Shown here: positions 12,530-25,377 of the stretch, piece by piece
Layout: every line of letters starts with the position of its first letter
How positions within the stretch are numbered: position 1 is the first letter of the stretch
Program-made: the position numbers and the translations under genes
Origin: Pomacea canaliculata
Taxonomy: Eukaryota; Mollusca; Gastropoda; Architaenioglossa; Ampullariidae
NCBI RefSeq assembly: GCF_003073045.1
Contig: NC_037596.1
Span: 15,942,547 to 16,006,546 of the forward strand
Direction of reading: 5' to 3'
Length of the DNA: 64,000 nt
The notes under the pieces: generated by a model
What the model was told of the DNA's origin: nothing
The model's database searches: none
What the model saw: the letters and a program-made list of their open reading frames with translations, nothing else

Positions 12530-15500
12530 CTGAAAAATACACAAGTCGTTCCACATATGCATGAAATCAAGCAGGCGCGCGCGCACACACACACACATAT
12601 ACACATTCTGATCTTATAACCATATGATCAAATCAGATACTGGTAGACTTTTTTCACTAAAACGATAACCGCATTAAAGACTACTTTTCTACAATTACTA
12701 TAATTCCTTTATTTTTTGTTTGTTTGTTTCATTTTACTCTATAGGGTTTAAGAGCAGCTTTTCTTGCACTTCTTGCCGTCTGCTCGCTTTACGTTGCCGT
12801 GAAACCTGATATAATTTTGTCCTGTCATTCGAACTCATCTTCCAAATCCCAGTTTGACTTCTATTCAAATTTTTGTTTATCAACGTCGACATCAAATATC
12901 TGATTTAAGGCTTACGGCTAGACTGAACCTTTATTAAGAACACATTCACCTTCAAATTCAAAATGCAGTTACAAATTTTCGTATTCACTGCCCACGGAAA
13001 CATTGTCTTCCGTCGTCACAACAGAAGAACCTAACTAATAGTAGCCAGGATGGTAGCCCTATCCATTCATTACAGTAAAACACTATTATAATATTAATTT
13101 CATTATCCCCATGCGTCAGTTTGCTGGCTCCGCCAATCAACATGTAAGAAGCTGGTAGGTCCGTTTCATTGAAAACTGCCGGACTTTCATAGTCAAGAAC
13201 CCTTTATATATGTTACGGCCAAAGTCCGAAATCGGCCAAAGTGGGAACAGGCCGGCCAAATCGGGAAGTGACTAATATCGCATCACGTTGACCGGCCAAT
13301 GTCGATCTTTTCTAGGTTTCGGGATTCGGCCAGCCAGTTTGCGACATGGCATGGGGCGATCGGCCAAAGTCGGAAGAAAAAGGTCATGAAAGATTTTAGG
13401 TATTACAGTAAATGACCAATCTCTGTCATGAGTTGTTATAACAAGATGAACTTTTATGACATTTCGAATAACACAGCAGTTTGTTAGTTTTACATTTGCA
13501 GCGATTTGTTGTGCACTTGGTAGTGCAATTGTATCGAGTGTAGACTTGACCACTGGTCAGTGATTGTGAAGACGCGACGGTTCGTAGTGATTTTTCCTCT
13601 GTGCCCACGGATGCCAATGTGAGCAGTTTCTCGTGCAGAATGGCAAATTCACTTCTGGAATACAGTTGTTTGAGAGCATCATGTTCCTAGCTTTTGTATC
13701 AGCACATTGAATATTTTCCAGGGATTTCCCACCAGTTCGCGAGCTGGCCGGCCAAAGTAGCATATACACCCAGTACATCGGACATTGGCCCTACACCTCG
13801 GCCAAAGTGCAAAATGACCGGCCAAGTCGAGAACTGGCCAAACTTCGGGCTTTGGTCGTAATATATGCAAAACACTATTGTGAATCTAAGAAATGTCACT
13901 AAGATTTCAGATGTTTCCTGTCATTATTTTTGTTCTCTTATTACTTTAGGTCACACTAGACTGCAATTTATTTCTAGATATCTTGCTAAATATGGTGGCT
14001 GGTGGCATAAAGGCCTCTATAATGCCTTTTATAACGATGGGTATAGCTTAAGTGTCTCTGTTGAGAAAAAGTTCGGTGTGGGGCTTTTCGTAACTCGTCA
14101 CAACATAGCATAAAAGATAAAAGTTATTTACAAAATATGTATTTCAAGGTGGGCAAACCCAAAATCACCTTCACGTCATAAGTCAGATTCGTCTTCACCG
14201 CAGACGTGACTCTTGAAACACAAGCTACAGCTGTCTGACAATTATGATAAACAAGTTACAGCTGTCTGTCAGTCTTCCTACTATAATAAACAAGTTACAG
14301 CTGTGTGTCAGTCTGTCAGTAAGATCAGCACCATTCGCCACACTCTCTCTACACATGCTGTCAGCTCTATTGCCTGTATGTTTGCTTTATCCAGGCTTCA
14401 TTACACAACTCCTTGCTTGCCGGCTGCCCTGCATACCTTCTTCACAAACTCCAAAGGGCCAAGCTCCCTGCTTACAGTAAATAACGCACCCATCATTATG
14501 AACAAAGAGAGGGGGGAGTGCATGAGTGCAAACTTGTACACAAGCGCACACATGATGATAGTATCGCAAAATATGCTGATTTCATTCACTGTAATACGAC
14601 AAAGAAACACTTAACAAGAACGAAAATTCATTAAAAAATAGTACACTCTGTAATCCCAATCACAACAAACTATGTATTATTCAGAAGATATTAAAATTTA
14701 TAATTATATCATGGTTTGCAAGTGTGCCATAGAAAAAAACCACTGTCAACATTTAATTAATGCCTTTGTTTTTTAGTAGTGTTTCGTTTTGTTTTATTTT
14801 TTATAGACCGAGGCCTAGATTAAAAGAAGCATAGCTTTTGCTTATTCTGTTACGCTTGAAAAAACAGAGTTGACATTCGTCTCTCTCACTCTCTGCTTCA
14901 TTACCTTTTTTGTACTTTGTAAAGGATCGCATCTCAAGCACTGGGCCGGGTGAAGAGATAAAGAAAAAAATATTCTTGTCTCCCCTTAGTAACTTTTTTT
15001 AAGGGGCGAATGCCCTCTTCACCTTGGTTCCTATGCTACTTTAGGTTACTAATATACTACTATATATTCACATTTTATGATTTTTGTTAATTAATATAAA
15101 CATAGGTTACTTAGGGAAAGCTTTTATTATAAAGACAAGATTATTTCCGACTAACACCACTAATATTATCAACGGTCAATAAATAAGCTGCTTGCAAATA
15201 GGCATTTTTTCACTGACTATAACAGTTTTATAGAACCCAAAAGAACTGTAAGTCACTGACTGGTATGCGGACGGCCGGGACACACCAGGCGAGACTGTCC
15301 TGATGTCAGAAAACAATACAGACCAGCGACCGGACCCACTGGCCACAGCAAAACCACCCCCGGGCGAGACGACAAAGGGCCAAGCACACACGGCCGACTC
15401 TCACGGTCCTCGGCAAAGTCAAGCTAAGCCTGCCTCGAGGGCTCAAAACCTTCGAACCAGCCAGACGAATCTACTCTAGACCTCCGACCAGCCAGCCAAG

Positions 15501-18500
15501 AAAGCCAGCACCCCACCCCCACAACCACCCCCACTCCCCTCACCACCTCCACCCTCAACCTTCACCCCTACCACGACAAACCCCCGCCAGGAAGGCTCCA
15601 CTACAACACCCCAAGAAGCGCCATCAACGCGCGGCCCCCGAGGGGCTCTGTGCCTAAAAGGACTCCCCTCCACCCTTGACCAAGCAAGACAAGCTATAGC
15701 CAGGAGAGCCCCGCCGCACGCCCCCAAGAAGCGCCACCAACGCAGCTACCGAGGGGCTCTGTGCCTAAAAGGACTCCCCCTCCACCCTTGACCCAAGCAA
15801 GACAAGCTATAGCCAGGAGAGCCCCGCCGCACGCCCCCAAGAAGCGCCACCAACGCAGCTCCCGGGGGCTCTGTGCCAAAAGGACTTACATCGACAACGT
15901 AACGACAGACACAGACCCAGCAAACGCAGCAAAGGAGACGCGCCATCGCCCGGACGACGACTTGCCACAATGATCGACGATTGACGACACTATGTGGCAA
16001 TAGCATGTGTTACCTGTTTCAAAAGCGCCCCTCATTCAACGTTACAACAGTGGAGGAGATTTCAGAGGAAGACTATCGCACCTGTGTGTTCCTGTGTTTT
16101 ACTTCCTTTCGGATAACTGTCGCCACCGCACCTATGTGGACAATAACTCTACTTGGCCTAGACGCCAACAACGGCCCCTGCTTTCAATGACTGGCGCGAC
16201 AACCCAACTGCGCAGTGAGTATTCTTCCACACAACACAACACAAAACGCCCAGCACTATAACTCCATGCACCTCGCCACACTGTTACACTTCTGCCCGGG
16301 ATACATCACACTCCACTCGTAAGCAACAAACGGCGACCGGAATGGCGCATATTAAACCCTCAAGTGCAGAGGACTCGGTACACGACGCCCAGCGCACTTC
16401 ACCAACCCACATACAGAAACACAACATATGACATCTCTTACTTCAGGAAACACACATAGATTCCTTCTGCAGATTTAGGAACGAGATCGCCCAGAAACTC
16501 GAACGGCAAATAAATATGGTCGCTCACCACCAAGGGGTAATTTGGGGGCAGCCCTGTACATAAACAACAAAGTAAGATGCAGAAATACACCACTTTCCTC
16601 GTAGGTTACCCCGATTTCCTCGGGTAGTACATAACAGCCACAGTAACGATCAACGCATGCACGGTCGATGCAAGTTATCACCAACATTGCCGTACGCCCC
16701 CCGTGCCCCCCAACGACCTGCGCGAGTGTAAAAACTTCTTCAAAGATTTATACCCACTTTTAGCCAATCTCACCCGCAAATCCTCGCTGGAGGATTTCAA
16801 CTCGCATCGCTAACCCTCACGCATTGGACAATAGTAGGGGCAAGCCGAGACAGGCAAGGCTGGTCACGCCGATACTATCGGCAGCGTAAGGGACATAGAC
16901 TTGTAGACGCATACAGACTCCTGCACCCCAACACGACGAGCGTTACATGGCATAGCTCCAGGTAGGGCTGTAGACTTGAGCAAAATCTTCATCTCTCACA
17001 GCTAGCCCAACACGCACTCACGGCCGAACACATAGTGTGCCCTTACTCTGACCACGACTATGTACAAATAGAACTCTCCACACGACAAACCAACGTAGGT
17101 AAGAGCTTCTGGAAATTCAATACATCACTCTTGCAAGACACACAGACTATACCAGTAAAATCAACACCCTCCTACACTTCGCCTCCTAACAAGCTACAAG
17201 GCCCTCCCTCCTAGACTGGTGGCACCGACTAAAAGAAAGAATCAAAGACATAACAATCCAACACAGCAACGCAAAGCAAAGCCAGAACAAGGAATTAGAG
17301 CCCTCGGTGCACAATACCGAATACTAGAACACAAAAACTTAGCTGGAATGAACACCATCAAAAACAGACTGCAACACTACAAGGGGAGAAAACAACAGGC
17401 GCCCAAATCCGGGCTAGAACACCGCTAGGATCCGCTCCAGAAACACCAAGTAACTTCTTCTGCCAAAAAGACTCCAACGGGTAAACGCAAAACTATAGAC
17501 CAACATCATATAGGTCAAGACGGGCAGCTTCGAACAAGACCGAGCGATTATAGCGTCAACTCCTTCAGGCCTTCTACTCACAACTATAACAGCAGAGACC
17601 ACAGACCCCGAAAACAAAAACACCTTCTACAAGACCTCCCACAACTAGACGGCGAGGCGACAGAAAACTTAGGCACACCCAATAACTTTATCAGAAATAG
17701 AAAATGCCCTCAAGGGCATGAAACCAAACAAAACGCCAGGCTCTGACGGCCTACCAAAGAATTCTATCTCAGCCTTCCTCAAACACCTTGGACCCATACT
17801 AATCAAAGTATACACCGCAACATACGAGGCTGGTCACCTGACAAAAACGCAAAAAGAATCTTACATCACTCTAATCTGTAAAGCCCCACAACCCCAACAA
17901 TGACAAACTACAGACCCATATCACTCCTGAAACAGACTACAAAATACTCACCAAAACACTCTGCATCGCATCAAACACACCTACACCAAGTCATCACAGC
18001 AACCAACATGCGGAATCCCGGGTAGGTCTATAACAAACAACTGCCACCTAATAAGAGAACATAATAGAATACTGCAACAACAGAGGCTACTCCAATCTCA
18101 TCTATCAGTAGACCAGGAGAAAGCATTCGACAGAGTCTCACACCAATACCTCCTGCAAACCCTCCAAGCCTTCGGCTTCAACACACACTTCTTACATTGG
18201 ATATCCACAATATACACAGACATACGAAGCAGTGTCATCGTAACCAAACGTCTCCGACTCTTTCAGAATAACCAAGGTCTGTCAGACAGGCTGCAGCCTT
18301 TCTCCCTTGCTATACATTCTATGCCTTGAACCTGTCCTCATCAAAATAAGGCAAGACAAACACATTAAGGGATCTCCATACCGGGCAAACCGGAGGAGTG
18401 CAAAGTGTCTGCATACGCAGACGACAGCACTTCTTTCTCAATAACCACCAGTCAGTCAGGAGAGTGATAAACACTTCACCAGTACAGTAAGGCTTCAGGC

Positions 18501-21500
18501 GCCAAACTAAAGCATAACAAAAACAAAAGGCATGCTCATAGGAAAATGGAGGAGAGACATCGACAAGCCCAGACATTACATGGACGGACAAACTGACAAT
18601 ATACGGGGTGCCTTTCGGTGACGTCACACAAGACGACATTTGGCACCCAGTCCTGACAAAGATAACTGCAACACTGAATCTCTACAGACTCCGCCGCATC
18701 TCACTATATGAAAAAGCCAACATCATAAACACACAGTCTTGTCAAAACTGTGGTACTATCCTCAGTATTACCAATACCACCACACTACACCAACACAAAT
18801 AGAAAGGGCCATCTTCCGTTTTGTATGGAACGATGGTCCGAACCAATTAACGGAAGACCCTCTACCTGCACCCCAAAGAAGGAGGGATAGGACTGCTGAA
18901 CATACCCTCCAAGACGGAAAGCCACATCCTGGCCCAGGTGACAGGACTGTTCGGTAATGACGAACAGGACTGGACACACTACGGCCACCTATGGTTGGGG
19001 CTAGACCTGAGGAGGAGGTTCAGCACTACCCTTCACCAACAAGCATCCACACAGCACGAAGACATACCCCCTTTCTACAGGCTTGCCGCACAGCTCTCAA
19101 CAACCTTCTCGCGGCAGACCCTACTTCAGATCTGAACTCAGACACGAAAACGAAACTCTATATCAAGCACTTCTAACCAAACGCACTATACCCCAAGAGT
19201 ACTCCAAGCTTCCCACGAATAAACTTCGCAAACACATTCAAACACCTTAGCAACAAACACGTAGACCATGCACCTTAGACACGTCTTTCAAAATTGCAAC
19301 GACATCCTCCCAGTCGCAGACACCCTACACCGCAGAGGCATAACAAAACAAAAGATGTGCGCCTTCTGCCAGAACAAAAGCGAAACAACAGAACACATCT
19401 CTTCCACTGCACGCACCTACAGCAAACACACAAGCAACTAGCACACTGTTGAACAAACTCGCAAACACAGCACCCACACTAGCCCGCATACGCTTCAACA
19501 CCCTCCCACCGCCCTATCGACAGCATCCCAAACAGCAGCAACCATCGTTCTCACAGAGTACAAACAAGCAATATGGACACTAAGAAACAAAGCACGCTCC
19601 ACAGACTCATTGTATCACACCCAGATAGCAGACGCCTTCACCTCGAGGGTCAACGCCAGATTGAAGAAGGACAAAGACACTTTTGCAGAAGAGCACTACT
19701 CGACTGTGGGTAAGCTAATGTGAAAGCAACAGAGCGAGAGGGGGAAATCCTCCTCGCCGCACCCCCGACGCAACTTGAAAGAAGATTATGTGAAAGCATC
19801 AAATGAACAATGACTTTTCGTAACCCAGATTTCAAATATGTGAAAAGAACTCTTGTTTTTTTTGACACTTGTACATTCTTGTTAATATTTTGTTTACCCT
19901 TGTTTTTTAATGTTTGAATAAACAAACATGGAAAAAAAAAGTCACTGACCATTCCCAAAACAGCTAAGAGGGTTATCCAAGCCATGAAGAAGAACAGTAT
20001 GTGTGCTCTGGGCTGAGTACTAGGCCGTTGGAACTCAAATATCTTCATGATGCATAAGCACAGAATAACGTACATGAAAGTGGTGTCTGTTAAGAAACAA
20101 ATCACTCATGCGTCCACACACACACACATGCGTCCACACACACACACACACGTACGTTTCAGTTTCAAAAGTCAAATGCTTAGTAAAGTGTGTACTTCTA
20201 GTAACAGCTTTCAAGACTTTACTATCACTTCTTGCAGTTTTATCTATCACTTTCTAGAGGCATTACACAGCAGCCTTGTTTATTATTTTAACATGACTAT
20301 ACAGAGGAAACTGCACTCATTTCATAAACTTAACCAAAGGTAAGAGTTTTCAGTACATCAACATCTTTCTTAACTGGATTTCCATGTTTTTCTAAAAGGC
20401 ATTGCTAGTATGCAGACTTGTTTAACAAGATGTTACTCAAGCGACTTGCAAATATGTTTGTAAGCAGGCTCATCTTAAAATTTATTCAATGACGTGTTTT
20501 AGCTGGCTTCTTGTTTTGTCTGTTAGCTGAAACTAACCAAACTGGTAATTATATTTGGTGGGGCAGAAGTGGTAGATTGCACTCATGATGCCCACGACCA
20601 TGAGTGCTACACCCATGGCATACATCAACCCATACTGCTTTGGAATCCACTGGCGGTTCTCCTGCATATATGCTTCATACCGCCAACTTCTGTACAGATC
20701 AAACAAGCAAAATATTCTTAAAGTGAACGGAGTAGCATACACCATAAATGAAGAATACTTGTATCATTGAGGTAAAAGTTGTGAAAGACATGGATGTTTA
20801 CTTCTGACAAGCGACAAAAGAATGCATACATCCGAACAGACTACACCGAGGTACAATGTGTGTGTGTAAGTTTAAAGAGAAAGAAGGTGATGTATACATT
20901 AACATTTTACCCTCTATACACAATTCTTACCTCATTTTCACAATAGCAATAAAAAGAAGACCCAATATTAAATAGCCAATGTTACTGAGGATGTTGTTGA
21001 AGGCACTGAATTCCAGTGCTCCAATCTGATAAGGGAAAGCACAGTCAAAGTTGTAATAACACAAATCTTCATCCCCTGTTTGGCGTAAGGTCTGAAATGT
21101 TGGAAACAAGCTTACATAAGTATGCGTGTATAACTTCTTTCTTTTTTCATCACATGTTCTCTCTCTCCCTCACACACACACATATATATATACAAAACAC
21201 AAGTATTTAAATGGCGTTGACACAGGCACAACAATGTGTTTTCCTTCAACCAACCTTTTGATATGAAAAGACCAGCTGTGCTGCAGGTATGCCATAAAAC
21301 AGTGCAACAGCAATGAGTATCCTTAACAAAAGAGAAAACGGTGAATCTTTATCCAAAATTTTAGTTAACTACTTTCTGATCTACAGACTACAAAATACAT
21401 ATAAAACAAGTAAACCTTCTACTTCTGGCTTTACATTTTTAAAATAGTGCTGAAATGTATTGTTGCTTCAAAATAGCTTTTATCAAGTGTATATGTGGAT

Positions 21501-24500
21501 ACTGATATTTCTACACAATTTGTGTACAGTCTTGAGGATATATATATATATCTTGCCCTGCCAGTAGTTGTCACTATGTCATAATATTTTTCATGGAAAA
21601 ACGTATATTTGAGTAATTTCACAGTATTTAGTATAAACCAAACAACACTTAAAAGTACTGAGGAGGTTCTCAGGCAAAGATAAAGCAGACAATGTGATTA
21701 TAAACGCTACAAAGAAAAGGTTTTTCCATTCAGTATTACCACCCACCTAAACCAACTTCCTCTAACACACATATGCAGATAAACACATGTTCACACACAC
21801 ACACACACACAAACACAAAGAGGTCACCCACCAGATATAGATGCAAAAGGGTTCTGACAACCACTTGCAAGTCTCGTTAGCTTCAGCCTCAATTTTATGG
21901 GAAAAACAAACACAAACTTAAAAGTTTTATACGTGATTAACTGCATTTTTTTCCAGAATTGCATTGCTGCCACAAAACTATATTTCCAACTAAGAAAAAA
22001 ACAAATCTGTTCAGTAGTGACAGAAAATAAATTTGCCAAAACTTTTGATTAATGGGTGTCAGATGGCTAAGAGTTAAGATTATAAACAATATTAATAACA
22101 TTAAAATAGAAAGAATTCTAGCTTTGAAAGAAATTAAAAAGAAAAGCGCTAGAACCATAATTTTCATATTTGAAATTTTACCAGCTGACAGAATACCTCA
22201 ATAGGAATCGTTTTAAAATATCTGTACGTCCTGATCAGCGTATATTTCTAGCCACAATGCCACCATAGCCATAACAACATGCAATACAAGGAAACCATAG
22301 TAATAATATTAAATATTGCAGTTTAAATTGCTCTTTAACTCTTTAACTGTGTGTATTTCTTGAAAATAACCTTTTTACCTGCGGAGTCTCTGGTATGGGG
22401 AGATAGCTTTCCTCAGAATCTGAAGATACAAAATGTTCCCAACTAAACTCACTGTATGATGTGGAAATCCCAATTCTGACTTTTCTCATTTAATCTGTTT
22501 GACTCTGCATATCACATGCTTTATCAAATAAACATCATAAGTCCTTCTTGCATCTTGCATTGCTGTGTAGAGCAGATGTTCTGTTCAGTTTGTTTTTATA
22601 GTAATGGAGAATCTGGTCTTAATCTCATTGCATAGCAATAAAAGCATAGCTTAGATTGTCCTTAGTTATATTCTGCAAAAAAATGATTTGAAGAATATTG
22701 TACCCTAGTAACTTATAAATGTACTCTAGTTCTTGATCAGCAGCTTGCATGGACTCAAGTTTTCCAAATTCAAAAAATAGTTTTCTTAAAATTAAAGCTT
22801 GCCATCTCTATAATATCACATGTTCTTGTTGTGACCATTAAATTTTACGTTAAAAATTACTTGCATCTTTCTTCAAAATGAATGTGAGATGTAACACTTC
22901 TGTAATAACATGTGTTGTAACAAAGCATAAAAAACAGGTAATATAAATTATAATCTAAAACCTTCAAGCATTCAGTTAAACGGCTTAAAAGATACACATT
23001 TTTTTTCAAAATGATGGGTCTTGTTCTTTATTTATTTGTTTGTCACCGGAGAAGACAGCATTCACGTGCTGAAAATGTAAGCATTTCCTGTAAATTTGAA
23101 GATCTAAAATGTCATCGTTTAGAAGAACAGAATTCTTTTTGATGACCATGATTATTTGTTTGTGTTGAACACAGTGCCAGCAACCAAAGCTATATCATGG
23201 CGACAAAAAGTAATCTTACCTTCAAGAACTTAGAGACAAAGCCCACGAGTGATATAACCGTTACATTTTTAAAAACCAATGCAAGAAGTAAACATTAATG
23301 TAAACGAATGGATACAGTGTAAACAAGGTTTTGAAGCCCAAAAGGCCCCAACAAACCAAATTACCAAGGGATAACAGTTATTAGGACAAAACATTTCTTA
23401 AATCTGATGGTAGAGTCCTATCCTCCTTGAAAATGTAAAGACTGCTGCAACTGGACAAGCCTAGATAAAGAAAACAAAGAATTTGCTGTGAAAAAAACTG
23501 CCGGCGGATGGTTCGAGCTCAGGACAATCAAAACATGTGCCACATTAAGCACTCCTTTACACGATGGACAAACTGGTGGTGGTTCACTTGTAAGATGTGT
23601 CCTTGCGTGGCATAGGTGTGTCCTAGCTTTAATATATATATAAAACATATTAATATATGATATTAATAATAAATATATTAATAATATAGCAAGGACCCCT
23701 TCCTCCCGCCTCACAGGATGGCACGAAGGTAAGCGGTCGAAAAGACAGGGAAGGATAGCATATAGTTTATTTTGGCCCAGTGTGGCCCAGTGGCGTTGCC
23801 ATAAGGACTGAACGTAGGCCGAGAAGATAGGTTTACAGTCAAATGATAGCAGAGAGTGTAATTTGCCAGATGACTGACATGAAGTCTTGGCAGCCTGGTC
23901 TGCTGGAACATTGCCTGAGATATCAGTATGGCCAGGAACCCACATAAAAACAGTCCCTGTTACGCTGAACGAGTGCGGCATGAATTGAATGAAACTGGAC
24001 CACCAGAGGGTTGTCAAAATCGTTGGAAAGAAGAGTTTGGAGTGCAGAAAGAGAGTCTACTTCTAAGAGGTAAAAATCTAGATCCATTCTATGTGACAGC
24101 TGCAAACTACATATTTTCTGTTTCTGGTTGCAAACAATTTTAATTACAAAACACAAAATTTAAACTCAAAATCTAACCATTTTGTAGAAATGTCCTCACA
24201 TGAGACATTAAAAGTCACTTCTATGTACTGTCTTCGAATACTTTTCTTCGCCTTTTTTAAAAATCAAGTATAACTTTCTGTTGAATAATCAGGACAAGTT
24301 TTCAGAACTGTGAAAGACCAGAGCAAGCAGACTTTTATTTATGAGCAGACAAGCTTCTATTGAAATGCATCTACACGTGCATCTCACTTTTGTCTCTTAC
24401 CTGTCTGCGTTGAGTTGTTTTCGAACCCTACACTGCAAAAATAAAGACGAGTTATTTGTTTCATTATCACCAACACCTCTAGACACTGAAATATTAGGCA

Positions 24501-25303
24501 GCTATGTGTTTTGTACAGAACATTTATCTCTTTGCAATAGAATAGGTGTAACAAATATATGTGGGTTATTATATAGGTTTACGTCTAGAATAGGCATGTG
24601 TTAGTGCATACATACTTTTGTAAATGTACAGTAATCTTGAATCTTATCATCTGTATACTTATGTTGACCTGCACATATTTTCAGGGCATGCGATTATTTA
24701 TGTATGCTGGTTATGACAATAAAACTGACAACAACAACTTTGATAGGGATGATTTTTTCCCTTTTACACAAGAACTGCACATTTATGGAGGTTGATTGCT
24801 ATACTCACTGTATATTACCAACGCACCAAAGGATTAAAAAAACTGCAGAAATGACGATGTAGATAATTATGATATGGCCGATTTTTTTTTTCATCTCTGA
24901 TCCTAAGTAACAGACAAGTGATAAAGTTGACACACTTATCTACTAAATAATGCTCAAATAAAATAAAAGTTGCAGTGCTAACAAAAGTATATAAGTGTAT
25001 ACATCTGTAATCATACAAAAAATAATCTCGTCTACAAGAAGTAATTTTTTGCACTTATTAGACAAAATTGAATGTATGTTGCACTTTTTTGTTTCTGTCA
25101 GCTTTAAATTAAATAACGAACATAATTATAACTTGCTAATCATTGGCAACTGTCTAAAACTGTTTCAATATAATTACAGTGACAAATCATTGATGGTAGT
25201 GAAGTGGCTGTCAAACATTTACTTCTAGTAGGTGCTTTTTTCCAAGTGCATCGCTAATAAAAGTTTAGAAAAAGCCTTTTTGCTGACGATTTTCTAGATA
25301 TTC

Positions 25304-25377
<74 letters not shown>

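Larger units (their letters stand above)
15261..19938 (+). mobile_element. L1/Tx1-type non-LTR retrotransposon, 4.7 kb, broken
   Basis: Bounded by an 11-bp direct repeat AAGTCACTGAC (15250-15260 and 19939-19949) and ending in AATAAA-like sequence plus poly(A). The GC-rich composition contrasts with the AT-rich host. The 5' part has 113-bp tandem monomers. An APE-type endonuclease start is readable near 16435 (LLLQETHID). An [15 protein letters not shown] segment lies near 17212. The RT domain includes KTPGSDGLP (about 17730), YRPISLLN (about 17905), the [20 protein letters not shown] block (about 18115) and YADDS (about 18415). A CxxC...H zinc-knuckle-like [14 protein letters not shown] lies near 19356. 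Many frameshifts and stops make it non-autonomous. It sits antisense to gene A inside an intron. Confidence 0.88.

Noticed and set aside
15476-16006. Long Gly/Ala/Trp-rich minus-strand frames
   Set aside because: Antisense of the GC-rich LINE monomers; no independent gene.
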